NCBI GenBank assembly: GCA_003506735.1
Contig: DNYS01000028.1
Span: 2,722 to 11,183 of the forward strand
Direction of reading: 5' to 3'
Source: Nitrospinota bacterium
GTDB taxonomy: Bacteria > UBA8248
Length of the DNA: 8,462 bases
Shown here: in pieces, positions 1-6,404 of the stretch
How the letters are laid out: each line of letters starts with the position of its first letter
Position numbering within the stretch: position 1 is the stretch's first letter
The notes under the pieces: generated by a model
What the model was told of the DNA's origin: nothing
Database searches by the model: none
The model's input: the letters and a program-made list of their open reading frames with translations, nothing else
Position numbers and translations under genes: made by a program

Positions 1-28
1 TGCGCCCATGGCCTTCGGAGGACCGCCC

Positions 29-803
29 ATGAACGTGCGCGATCATCTTATCGAGGGCGCCGCGCTACCTCATCTTCCACTATACCGCCTCTGCCTCGGC
101 CGAGAGCGCCGTGCGCTGGCTCTGCGGCCCGGCGGCCAGGGCCTCGGCCCACCTCGTCCTGGGCCGGGGGGGGGGCCAAATTGTGCAGCTCGCCCCGTTC
201 AACGTCGAAACCTGGCACGCCGGCCAAAGCCGCTGGGCCGGGCATTCGGGCCTCAACGGCTGCTCTATCGGGGTCGAAATCGCCAACGCGGGGCGCCTCG
301 TCCGATCGGGTGGGGCATTGCGGACCTGGTACGGGGCCACGGTCCCGGACGGCGAGGCCCTCCGCGCGCGCCATAAGCACGAGGACGCGCCCGCTTACTG
401 GCACGCCTACACCGCCCTCCAGCTCGAACGGGCCCTCGACCTCGCCCGCTGTCTCGCCGCGGCCTACGAGCTCGCGGACATTCTGGGGCACGAGGACATC
501 TCGCCGGGAAGAAAATCCGATCCCGCTCCCGCCTTTCCGCTCGAAAAAATCCGCGCGGCCGTTCTGGACCGGGCGGCGGAGATTGATCCTGCCTTTCCGC
601 TCGAAAAATTCCGCGAGGTCGCGCCTCCGGCCCTCAACATCCGGATAGGGCCCGGCACCCGCTTCCCCCTGGCCGACGCACCGCTCCCACGCGGCGCGCG
701 CCTGCGGCTCCTCGAAGAGCGGGGCGGGTGGAGCCGCGTCCGGGTCACCGGGGGGGACGGCCTCGAGGGCTGGGTGTCCAGCGCCTACATCCGCCTGGTT
801 TGA
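29..803 (+). pseudogene. AmpD-like N-acetylmuramoyl-L-alanine amidase with SH3 domain, frame-disrupted at the 5' end
   Basis: Zn-dependent amidase (amidase_2/AmpD fold) that would cleave the MurNAc-L-Ala bond of peptidoglycan or its fragments. The body is in the frame of 33-803. It contains FHYTA with the first Zn-ligand His at 78-80, QLAPFN, TWHAG with the second His at 216-218, GLNGCSIGVEIANAG, and GHEDISPGRKSDP with His 489-491 and the third ligand Asp at 519-521. From about base 633 a bacterial SH3-like domain follows (LNIRIGPGTRFPL ... GWVSSAYIRLV), probably for wall binding. A good ribosome-binding site (GGAGGA, 17-22) precedes ATG 29, which begins MNVRDHLIEG, a typical start for this family, but that frame leaves the body near base 60. 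The body frame has a TGA at 30-32 and no ATG/GTG/TTG before GTG 111, which lies after the catalytic HYT. From memory of the family, about 20 residues are also missing between the start peptide and PRYLIFHYTA. I infer a small out-of-frame deletion near 55-62, or an assembly error. Family assignment is confident; integrity is not. Confidence 0.85.
531..615 (+). repeat. Direct repeat of 25 bases, 60-base period, inside the amidase gene
   Basis: Bases 531-555 and 591-615 match at 24 of 25 positions (the only difference is 549 A versus 609 T). They encode PAFPLEKIR and PAFPLEKFR, so a 20-residue unit is duplicated in frame at the junction between the catalytic domain and the SH3 domain. In this family the PAFP(L/M)E segment follows the Zn-ligand Asp once, so the second copy probably arose by tandem duplication and lengthens the linker. 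Confidence 0.85.
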
Positions 804-820
804 GGTCCGCCGCACTTCTG

Positions 821-870
821 AATTTTGCCGCCAAATTTTTGCCGCAGTCCCCGCCGTCTCTAAATTTTTG
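821..870 (+). repeat. Imperfect AT-rich repeats between amidase and ACT genes
   Basis: AATTTTGCCGC (821-831), AAATTTTTGCCGC (833-845) and AAATTTTTG (862-870) are three related AT-rich units in otherwise GC-rich spacer DNA just after the amidase stop. The first two can pair weakly (AATTT with AAATT around a CCG loop) and a T-run follows, so a weak terminator is possible, but the stem is too poor to call one. An A+T-rich promoter upstream element for the ACT gene is another reading. Confidence 0.35.
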
Positions 871-890
871 TTGGCGAGCCCGCCTCCGGG

Positions 891-903
891 GGTTACATTA
901 ACC
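891..903 (+). promoter_or_regulatory. Possible operator: GGTTA-CAT-TAACC inverted repeat
   Basis: A perfect 5-bp inverted repeat with a 3-base spacer lies 77 bases upstream of the ACT-protein start; a related half-site (GTTACC) follows at 907-912. The position is right for a regulator site or overlap with a promoter, but I see no convincing -35/-10 pair to anchor it. No regulator gene is nearby. Confidence 0.25.
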
Positions 904-939
904 GAAGTTACCTTCATTCGATTGAGCCGGGTATTCGGC

Positions 940-956
940 GCCGCCTCCGGGGCGGC
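940..956 (+). other. Stem-loop in the leader of the ACT gene
   Basis: GCCGCC (940-945) pairs perfectly with GGCGGC (951-956) around the loop TCCGG. It ends about 10 bases before the AAGGAG ribosome-binding site of the downstream gene. The CCGCCTCCGGGG core of this hairpin is also found at 880-891. It may affect mRNA stability or ribosome access; in GC-rich DNA such hairpins also arise by chance. Confidence 0.35.
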
Positions 957-979
957 CGTTTCCGAAAAGGAGAACGATC

Positions 980-1393
980 ATGGCGGATCAGGTCCGGCAG
1001 GTGGATTATTACGTCCTCAGAACCCCCGACAAGCCGGGAGCGGGCGGGAAAATTCTCTCCGTTTTCAAGAAAGAGCGCGTGAGCTTCGCGGCGGTCCACG
1101 CTTTTCCCGCCGGGAAGGGGATGCAGGTGGATCTGGTTCCCAAGGACGGCCGGAAATTCCTGCGCGTCGCCCGGAAGGCGGGCATGCGGCTGAGCCAAAA
1201 GAAAAAAGCCTTCCTTGCCGAAGGAAGCGACCGCGCCGGGGGCCTCGTCTCGGTGCTCGACAAAGTGGCCGCCGAGGGCATCAACGTCACCGCCGTCACC
1301 GGCCTCGCGGCGGGAAAAGGGCGTTACGGCGCGATTTTCTGGGTGAAGGCCAAGGACTACGCCCGGGCGGTCAAGGCCCTGGGCGCGAAATAA
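980..1393 (+). CDS. Small protein with two ACT-like repeats
   Basis: A 137-residue cytosolic protein with no signal peptide or membrane segment. It reads as two beta-alpha-beta-beta-alpha-beta units: residues about 8-66 (VDYYVLRTPDKPGAGGKIL...) and 75-134 (KKAFLAEGSDRAGGLVSVL...). Each has the ACT-like pattern of a strand, a D-[KR]-x-G-[AG]-G turn, a helix and then strands; the D-x-x-G turn (PDKPGAGG, SDRAGG) is where ACT domains bind a small ligand, usually an amino acid, at a subunit interface. There is no catalytic domain, so a free-standing ACT protein that senses or regulates is the most likely role; the ligand is unknown. ATG 980 is preceded by AAGGAG at 967-972 with 7 bases of spacing, a strong and well-placed site. 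The gene stands alone, with 176 bases before it and a long gap after it. Translation and codon use are typical of the high-GC neighbours. Confidence 0.85.
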   Translation: MADQVRQVDYYVLRTPDKPGAGGKILSVFKKERVSFAAVHAFPAGKGMQVDLVPKDGRKFLRVARKAGMRLSQKKKAFLAEGSDRAGGLVSVLDKVAAEGINVTAVTGLAAGKGRYGAIFWVKAKDYARAVKALGAK

Positions 1394-1397
1394 CAAG

Positions 1398-1414
1398 CGG
1401 CGGCATTATCGCCG
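1398..1414 (+). terminator. Weak stem-loop after the ACT gene
   Basis: CGGCG (1398-1402) and CGCCG (1410-1414) form a perfect 5-bp stem with a 7-base loop, starting 5 bases after the stop codon. A run of G rather than T follows, so it is not a standard intrinsic terminator; it may mark or protect the 3' end of the transcript. Confidence 0.3.
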
Positions 1415-1512
1415 GGGGGATGACCATGTTATTGAGTCATTACATGATGATGGATGGGTCGTAAGCCGGTGGGCCATCAACGGGGGCTATCAACGGGGAG
1501 GGAGAGTCTCGC

Positions 1513-1739
1513 ATGTCCTGGGTCAAATTTGAAAGTCGATTTTCGACCAAAGTTCCCAGTAAACATTATGACCGGATAAAGATACGATTGACAAATTCAA
1601 CCGCAAAGAGCCGGGGGTCATTAAAAAGGTATTGTTTGTCGTCACCGTTCCGGTTGCTTTGGTGTTTGCCGTGATACCGGAGAAGGCCGGGGGGTTTGTG
1701 CTGAATTACGAGAAGTCGTTCGGGTTGATAAAAAATTAG
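1513..1739 (+). pseudogene. Possible small single-pass membrane protein gene split by a -1 frameshift
   Basis: ATG 1513 follows a purine-rich ribosome-binding stretch (GGAGGGAGAG, about 1496-1506) and opens a 53-codon frame beginning MSWVKFESRFSTKVPSKHYD; its tail, after about base 1575, becomes Arg/Ser/Cys-rich and looks non-coding. From 1572 a second frame takes over: DKDTIDKFNRKEPGVIKK, then a hydrophobic segment VLFVVTVPVALVFAVI, then PEKAGGFVLNYEKSFGLIKN and TAG at 1737-1739. The second frame has no ATG or GTG start. One extra base near 1570-1580 would fuse both parts into a 75-residue protein with a charged cytoplasmic N-terminus and one membrane helix. It could be a decayed gene, a sequencing error or programmed frameshifting. 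I recognise no family, and composition suggests it may be foreign to its surroundings. An alternative is a 35-residue peptide starting at TTG 1632. Confidence 0.35.
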
Positions 1740-1893
1740 ATCGCTTTTTTTTCCTGTAAGGACAAAATCCGGCGCCGGGACGAATTGTGAGAGGATGGTT
1801 GGCCACCGCCGGCGGGAATTTCGGGAGGGGGGCGGCGATTATATTAAAAGAGGTATGAAAAGGGATGGTTTTATAAAAGAGATGGGTTTCGTT

Positions 1894-2835
1894 ATGCGGG
1901 TTTCATCTCTGAAAATTCGAACCGAGGCGGGAAGGCGGGTCTTGCTCCGCCCAGTGGTGGTGGTAGTGGCGGTGGCCGCGCTGGCCCTGGCGGCGGTCCT
2001 TCATGCCGGCGCTTTTTCCGCCCATGCCGTCGCGCCCAAGGCCGACCTCTGGCCCCGCTGGCAGGCGCACGATCCGCGCTCGACCATCGAGATCGATCAC
2101 TCCGCCTGGGCGGCGTTTTTAGAAAAATTCATCCTCAAAAGACCGGACGGCGTCAACCGCCTGATTTACGGGGCCGTGAAGGAGTGGGACCGCCGCCGCC
2201 TTTGGGCCTATATCGATCGCCTGGCCACCGCTCCGGTGAGCCGCCTCCGCCGCGCCGAGCAATTCGCCTACTGGGTGAATCTTTACAACGCGCTTACGGT
2301 GAAGGCCGTCCTCGAGCATTTCCCCACCGAATCGATTCTCGATATCAGTATCTCGCCGGGCTGGTTCTCCTTCGGCCCCTGGGACAAAAAACTTCTCGCC
2401 GTCGAGGGTGAGAAGATCAGCCTGAACGATATCGAGCACCGCATCCTGCGCCCCATCTGGCGGGACCCGAGGATCCACTACGCGGTGAATTGCGCCTCGA
2501 TCGGCTGCCCGAATCTCGACGCCGCACCCTATGCGGCCGCGCGCTACGATGCCCAACTGAATAAGGCGGCGCGGGCCTACATCAACCACCCGCGCGGGGC
2601 GCGCTTTGGCGCCTCGGGGCTGTTCAGCACGGAGGGACTCATCGTGTCGAGCATATACGATTGGTACCGGGTGGATTTCGGGGGGACGGATGCGGGCGTC
2701 ATCCGTCATCTGAAAAAATACGCTTCGCCCGCGCTGGCCGAGCGGCTCGGTCGGACATCGGAAATCGAGGATTACGAATACGACTGGCGCCTGAATCTCG
2801 CCCCCTCCGCTCCGGCCCGGGCCGGGGCGAATTAA
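1894..2835 (+). CDS. Exported DUF547 domain protein
   Basis: A 313-residue protein from the chosen start. Residues about 14-46 form an export signal or N-terminal anchor (RRVLLRP, then VVVVVAVAALALAAVLHAGA, then FSAHA as a plausible signal peptidase site), so the mature protein should be outside the cytoplasm. The rest is a DUF547 domain: AYWVNLYNALTVKAVL (125-140), SPGWFSFGPWDKK (154-166), ISLNDIEHRILRP (175-187), HYAVNCASIGCPNL (195-208), AARAYINHPRG (225-235) and YDWRLN near the C-terminus. The biochemical role of DUF547 is not established; the conserved C200/C205 pair and His/Asn residues have suggested a papain-like fold, but I would not assign an activity. The start is uncertain: ATGs at 1795, 1855, 1882 and 1894 are in frame and none has an ideally spaced ribosome-binding site. 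I chose 1894 because upstream codons are AT-rich and unlike the gene. No partner gene is adjacent. Confidence 0.85.
   Translation: MRVSSLKIRTEAGRRVLLRPVVVVVAVAALALAAVLHAGAFSAHAVAPKADLWPRWQAHDPRSTIEIDHSAWAAFLEKFILKRPDGVNRLIYGAVKEWDRRRLWAYIDRLATAPVSRLRRAEQFAYWVNLYNALTVKAVLEHFPTESILDISISPGWFSFGPWDKKLLAVEGEKISLNDIEHRILRPIWRDPRIHYAVNCASIGCPNLDAAPYAAARYDAQLNKAARAYINHPRGARFGASGLFSTEGLIVSSIYDWYRVDFGGTDAGVIRHLKKYASPALAERLGRTSEIEDYEYDWRLNLAPSAPARAGAN
2808..2829 (+). other. Strong palindrome at the 3' end of the DUF547 gene
   Basis: CCGGCCCGGGCCGG (2812-2825) is a perfect 14-base palindrome, and pairing extends outward on each side through one T-G wobble to 2808 and 2829, giving a very stable hairpin with a tiny loop. 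It overlaps the last codons (SAPARAGA) and ends 4 bases before the stop codon (2833-2835). No T-run follows, so it is not a classical terminator, but it could stop 3' exonucleases or help end transcription before the sdh operon. Confidence 0.5.
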
Positions 2836-2859
2836 TCCCGCAAGGTCCGGATTGCAAGC

Positions 2860-2916
2860 GAATCGCGCCGTGAACCCTGCCGCGATCCCCGCCGGGAATC
2901 GCACCACGAATCGCAC
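2860..2916 (+). repeat. Short direct repeats GAATCGC upstream of sdhC
   Basis: GAATCGCAC occurs twice, at 2896-2904 and 2908-2916, separated only by CAC, and the core GAATCGC also occurs at 2860-2866. The paired copies have a 12-base period and lie 17 bases upstream of the putative -35 element of the sdh promoter. This is a possible activator binding site, but no regulator is known from the sequence. Confidence 0.35.
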
Positions 2917-2932
2917 TGGCTCCCGGGTTCGG

Positions 2933-2962
2933 TTGACCTCCAGCTACAATACCATTTACATT
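2933..2962 (+). promoter_or_regulatory. Putative sigma-70-type promoter for sdhCAB
   Basis: TTGACC (2933-2938) matches five of six bases of the -35 consensus; after 18 bases TACATT (2957-2962) matches four of six -10 bases. It lies in the 188-base spacer before sdhC, giving a leader of about 55 bases. A better -10-like hexamer, TACAAT (2945-2950), is present but has no -35 at a sensible distance. Prediction by eye only. Confidence 0.4.
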
Positions 2963-3023
2963 TGCGCGGGTCCTTTTTTCTCTAATTTTGCATAAACGAG
3001 TCCCAGAAACGGAAACCGGCGGA

Positions 3024-3701
3024 ATGAAAAACTTCGGCCAGTGGTATTTGTCCTCCATCGGCGCCAAGTTGGTGATGGCCGTCACGGGAGCGCTTTTGTT
3101 CGGATTCGTGATCGGCCACCTGGCGGGCAATCTGTTGATGTTCGCGGGTCCCGACGCCATGAACACCTACGCCGCATGGCTCAAGGAAAAGGGCATGCTT
3201 CTCTGGGGTGCGCGGCTGGGTATTCTCATCGTGTTCGCCGTCCATATCGCCTCGGCCCTCCGAGTCAACCGGATGAACCGGGCGGCCCGCCCGGACGCCT
3301 ACGCGGTCTCGAACTTCCTGGCGGCGACCTACGCCTCGCGCACTATCCTTGTGAGCGGCCTCATCGTGCTCGCCTTTGTGATATATCATCTGCTTCATTT
3401 CACGCTGGGCGTGACGAACCCGGAATATTTTAAACTGATCGATGCGAAGAACCGCCCGGACGTTTACGCCATGGTGGTTCAGGGCTTCTCGAACCGGATC
3501 GTCGCCGTGAGCTATATCGCCGCCATGGTTTTGCTGGCCTTGCATCTGAGCCACGGCCTCACCAGTTTCTTCCAGACGCTCGGCCTCCACGGTTCCAAGT
3601 TCAGGCCCTTCGCGGGCAAGCTGGGTCCCGCGGTGGCTATTGTGATTTTCATCGGCTTCGCATCGATTCCCCTGGCCGTTCTGGCCGGCAGGATTCACTG
3701 A
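3024..3701 (+). CDS. sdhC: Succinate dehydrogenase/fumarate reductase cytochrome b558 subunit
   Basis: Membrane anchor of type-B complex II (Bacillus subtilis SdhC / Wolinella FrdC family). At 225 residues it carries five hydrophobic helices: about 14-38, 62-81, 105-128, 157-180 and 200-221. Helical His residues expected to ligate two b haems are visible: H32 (IGHLAGN), H74 (AVHIAS), H122 or H125 (IYHLLHF) and H174 or H177 (LHLSHG). It passes electrons between SdhB and membrane quinone, probably menaquinone given the type. The Glu two residues before the last haem ligand that serves the Wolinella proton pathway is not present (LALH here). The start is ATG 3024, where the family's N-terminus ([20 protein letters not shown]) begins; a TTG at 2988 is in frame but adds 12 residues unlike the family. 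The ribosome-binding site is weak (GGAA at 3011 or GGCGGA directly before ATG). First gene of sdhCAB, ending with TGA. Confidence 0.95.
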   Translation: MKNFGQWYLSSIGAKLVMAVTGALLFGFVIGHLAGNLLMFAGPDAMNTYAAWLKEKGMLLWGARLGILIVFAVHIASALRVNRMNRAARPDAYAVSNFLAATYASRTILVSGLIVLAFVIYHLLHFTLGVTNPEYFKLIDAKNRPDVYAMVVQGFSNRIVAVSYIAAMVLLALHLSHGLTSFFQTLGLHGSKFRPFAGKLGPAVAIVIFIGFASIPLAVLAGRIH

Positions 3702-3720
3702 CCCCGAGGAGGCGCACCAG

Positions 3721-5628
3721 ATGAAATTGGACGCGAAAATTCCCTCGGGGCCCTTGGCCGAAAAATGGGAAAAACGCAAGTTCGAGGGAAAGCTGGTCAA
3801 TCCCTCCAACAAGCGCAAGTACAAGATCATCGTTGTGGGTTCGGGCCTCGCCGGCGGCGGCGCGGCGGCCTCGCTGGGCGAGTTGGGCTACAACGTGGAA
3901 TGTTTTTGTTTCCAGGACAGCCCCCGCCGCGCCCACAGCATCGCCGCCCAGGGCGGCATCAACGCCGCCAAGAACTACCAGAACGACGGCGACAGCGTTT
4001 ACCGCCTCTTCTACGACACCATCAAGGGCGGCGACTTCCGCTCCCGCGAGGCCAACGTCTACCGCTTGGCCGAGGTGAGCTCGTCGATCATCGATCAGTG
4101 CGTCGCCATGGGCATTCCCTTCGCCCGCGAGTACGGCGGCGTCCTGTCCAACCGCTCGTTCGGCGGAGCGCAGGTCTCGCGCACCTTCTATGCGCGCGGC
4201 CAGACGGGCCAACAGCTTTTGCTGGGCGTCTATTCCGCGCTGAGCCGCCAGATTGATGCGGGCCAGGTCAGGATGCATACACGCACCGAGATGCTCGATT
4301 TGGTCCTTGTCGATGGGGAAGCGAAGGGGATCGTCACCCGTGACCTGTTCACCGGGGAGATCGAAACCTGGGCGGCGGATGCGGTGATCCTGGCCACGGG
4401 CGGCTACGGGCCGGTCTTTTATCTTTCCACCAACGCGATGGGGAACAACGTCACCGCGGCGTTCCGGGCCCATAAAAAGGGAGCCCTGTTCGCTAACCCG
4501 TGCTACACCCAGATTCATCCCACCTGCATCCCCGTCAGCGGCGAGCATCAATCGAAGCTGACCCTCATGTCCGAGTCCCTGCGGAACGACGGGCGCATCT
4601 GGGCTCCCAAGAAGGCGGGCGAAAAGCGCCCGCCCGGCGAGATTCCGGCCAACGAGCGCGACTACTACCTCGAGCGGATTTACCCGAGCTTCGGCAACCT
4701 GGCCCCGCGCGATATCTCCTCGCGCCAGGCCAAATACGCCTGCGACGAGGGCCGGGGGGTGGGCTCCAGCGGCCTGGGCGTCTATCTCGATTTCGCGGAT
4801 GCGATCGAGCGGCTGGGCGTGGACGTCATTCGCCAGCGCTACGGCAACCTTTTCGATATGTACGAGCGCATCACGGGCGAGAACGCCTACAAGGTTCCCA
4901 TGCGGATTTATCCGGCCATCCACTATACGATGGGCGGCCTGTGGGTGGATTACGACCTCATGAGCAACGTTCCCGGCCTCTTCGTACTGGGGGAGGCCAA
5001 CTTCTCGGATCACGGCGCGAACCGCCTCGGCGCCAGCGCCCTCATGCAAGGGCTGGCCGACGGGTACTTCATCATCCCCTACACCATCGCCGAATACCTG
5101 GCCGGAACCGAGGCGGGCGCCGTATCGGCCGATCACGCGGAGCTCAAGAAATCCCGGGTGGAGGCGAGTGACCGAATCCGGAAGCTGCTCTCGATCAAGG
5201 GACGGCGGAGTGCAAGCTCGTTCCACCGCGAACTCGGCCTTTTGATGTGGGACAAATGCGGGATGGCGCGCAACGCCGAGGGGCTCCGATCGGCCCTCGA
5301 GATGATCCCCGCCCTGCGCGAGGAGTTTTGGGAGAACGTCAACGTCCCCGGAAGCGGGGACGATATGAACCGCGAACTCGAAAAGGCGGGCCATGTCGCC
5401 GACTTCCTCGAGTTCGGCGAACTCCTGGTCAACGACGCGCTCACGCGGGAGGAATCCTGCGGCGGCCATTTCCGCGAGGAGCATCAGACCGAAGAGGGCG
5501 AGGCCGTGCGCGACGATGAAAATTTCTCGTTCGTCAGCGCCTGGGAGTACACCGGCGAAACGCCGATTCTCCATAAAGAGGAACTCGAATTCGAGGAAGT
5601 CCACCTGGCCGTGAGGAGTTATAAGTAA
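3721..5628 (+). CDS. sdhA: Succinate dehydrogenase/fumarate reductase flavoprotein subunit
   Basis: Catalytic subunit of complex II; it oxidises succinate to fumarate (or the reverse) on the cytoplasmic face of the membrane. At 635 residues it is the usual length for the type-B subgroup. The Rossmann FAD motif is [20 protein letters not shown] (38-57). The covalent FAD ligand is H72 in [15 protein letters not shown]. Active-site landmarks are IHPT (H266), [11 protein letters not shown] (284-294), PRDISSRQ with the catalytic Arg corresponding to R335, [10 protein letters not shown] (H401) and [10 protein letters not shown] (R435). The C-terminal helical and capping region extends through [10 protein letters not shown]. 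Start ATG 3721 follows GAGGAGG (3704-3711) at a good distance; the gap after sdhC is 19 bases. The stop overlaps the sdhB start by one base (TAATG), so sdhA and sdhB are translationally coupled. Direction (dehydrogenase or fumarate reductase) cannot be told from sequence. Confidence 0.97.
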   Translation: MKLDAKIPSGPLAEKWEKRKFEGKLVNPSNKRKYKIIVVGSGLAGGGAAASLGELGYNVECFCFQDSPRRAHSIAAQGGINAAKNYQNDGDSVYRLFYDTIKGGDFRSREANVYRLAEVSSSIIDQCVAMGIPFAREYGGVLSNRSFGGAQVSRTFYARGQTGQQLLLGVYSALSRQIDAGQVRMHTRTEMLDLVLVDGEAKGIVTRDLFTGEIETWAADAVILATGGYGPVFYLSTNAMGNNVTAAFRAHKKGALFANPCYTQIHPTCIPVSGEHQSKLTLMSESLRNDGRIWAPKKAGEKRPPGEIPANERDYYLERIYPSFGNLAPRDISSRQAKYACDEGRGVGSSGLGVYLDFADAIERLGVDVIRQRYGNLFDMYERITGENAYKVPMRIYPAIHYTMGGLWVDYDLMSNVPGLFVLGEANFSDHGANRLGASALMQGLADGYFIIPYTIAEYLAGTEAGAVSADHAELKKSRVEASDRIRKLLSIKGRRSASSFHRELGLLMWDKCGMARNAEGLRSALEMIPALREEFWENVNVPGSGDDMNRELEKAGHVADFLEFGELLVNDALTREESCGGHFREEHQTEEGEAVRDDENFSFVSAWEYTGETPILHKEELEFEEVHLAVRSYK

Positions 5629-6377
5629 TGAACCTGACCTTGCGCATATGGAAACAGGCTCATGCCCGGGGAAATGGCAGGTTCGAGACCTACCAGGTGA
5701 CCGGCGTCGATTCGGATATGTCGTTCTTAGAGATGCTGGACGTTCTGAACGAATCCCTCATCGAAAAAGGCGAAGAACCCGTCTCGTTCGACAGCGATTG
5801 CCGCGAGGGCATTTGCGGCACGTGCTCGCTCACCATCAACGGCATCTCCCACGGCCCGGACGCGGGGGGCACCGTCTGCCAGCTTCACATGCGCCGTTTC
5901 GGCGACGGGGAAACCATCACGATCGAACCCTGGCGCGTCACCCCCTTTCCGATTATCCAGGACCTCACCGTGGACCGCTCCGCCTTCGACCGGATTATAC
6001 AGGCCGGGGGCTACATCACGGCCAATGCGGGGACCGCGGTTGACGGCAACGCCCTGCCCATTTCAAAGGAAGACGCCGACGTGGCGATGGATGCGGCCGC
6101 CTGCATCGGGTGCGGCGCCTGCGCGGCCTCGTGCCCGAACGGCTCGGCTATGCTCTTCGTGGCGGCGAAGATCAGCCACCTCGCCCACCTGCCCCAGGGG
6201 GCGCCCGAGCGCGCCATGCGGGTCATGGCCATGGTGAGTCAGATGGACGAGGAGGGATTCGGCAGCTGCACCAACCATGCCGAGTGCGAGGCCGTCTGCC
6301 CCAAGGAGATCAGCATCAGCCACATCGCCAAGATGAACCGCGAATTTATCCGCGCCGCTCTCAAGAGCGGCGTCTAG
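5628..6377 (+). CDS. sdhB: Succinate dehydrogenase/fumarate reductase iron-sulfur subunit
   Basis: Electron-transfer subunit of complex II, 249 residues. The N-terminal plant-ferredoxin-like domain binds a [2Fe-2S] cluster through C58, C63, C66 (CREGICGTC) and C84. The C-terminal domain has [13 protein letters not shown] (C159, C162, C165, C169) and [16 protein letters not shown] (C214, C220, C224). By comparison with E. coli SdhB, C159/C162/C165/C224 hold the [4Fe-4S] cluster and C169/C214/C220 the [3Fe-4S] cluster; all ligands are present. It carries electrons from the FAD of SdhA to the haems and quinone at SdhC. ATG 5628 shares its A with the sdhA stop, as expected for coupling. No second anchor gene (sdhD) follows, consistent with the single-anchor type-B complex. 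Confidence 0.97.
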   Translation: MNLTLRIWKQAHARGNGRFETYQVTGVDSDMSFLEMLDVLNESLIEKGEEPVSFDSDCREGICGTCSLTINGISHGPDAGGTVCQLHMRRFGDGETITIEPWRVTPFPIIQDLTVDRSAFDRIIQAGGYITANAGTAVDGNALPISKEDADVAMDAAACIGCGACAASCPNGSAMLFVAAKISHLAHLPQGAPERAMRVMAMVSQMDEEGFGSCTNHAECEAVCPKEISISHIAKMNREFIRAALKSGV

Positions 6378-6404
6378 CCAGGCCGCCGGAACGAGAAACA
6401 CCAT

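Larger units (their letters stand above)
1394..1893. other. 500-base stretch without a confident gene
   Basis: The stretch is clearly poorer in G+C than its neighbours, especially 1520-1660 and 1725-1765. It contains a tandem pair ATCAACGGGG (1476-1485, 1489-1498), the remnants of a small membrane-protein gene (1513-1739, listed separately) and a T-run at 1745-1752. The last 100 bases lead into the DUF547 gene. I see no tRNA, rRNA, insertion-sequence ends or CRISPR repeats. A 14-codon frame at 1421 (MTMLLSHYMMMDGS) follows a G-run but has no support as a gene. Confidence 0.6.

Noticed and set aside
166..175. Run of ten G in the amidase gene as the cause of the frame problem
   Set aside because: Motifs before it (PRYLIFHYTA, SAVRWL) and after it (QIVQLAPFN) are in the same frame, so the run has a coding-compatible length; the break lies upstream near base 60.
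48..917. Long open frame on the - strand opposite the amidase
   Set aside because: Antisense shadow in GC-rich DNA; its translation is Arg/Gly/Ala-rich low complexity, while the + strand has clear amidase and SH3 motifs.
1421..1465. Fourteen-codon frame MTMLLSHYMMMDGS after a G-run
   Set aside because: Too short and Met-rich, with no conserved context; not a recognisable leader peptide.
2967..2982. T-run (CCTTTTTTCTC) as an intrinsic terminator before sdhC
   Set aside because: No adjacent GC-rich stem precedes it, and it lies in the presumed sdh leader downstream of the likely promoter.
3649..5604. Very long (651-codon) open frame on the - strand opposite sdhA
   Set aside because: It is the mirror of a high-GC codon pattern. 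The + strand has unmistakable SdhA motifs over the same bases, and the antisense product shows no recognisable domain.
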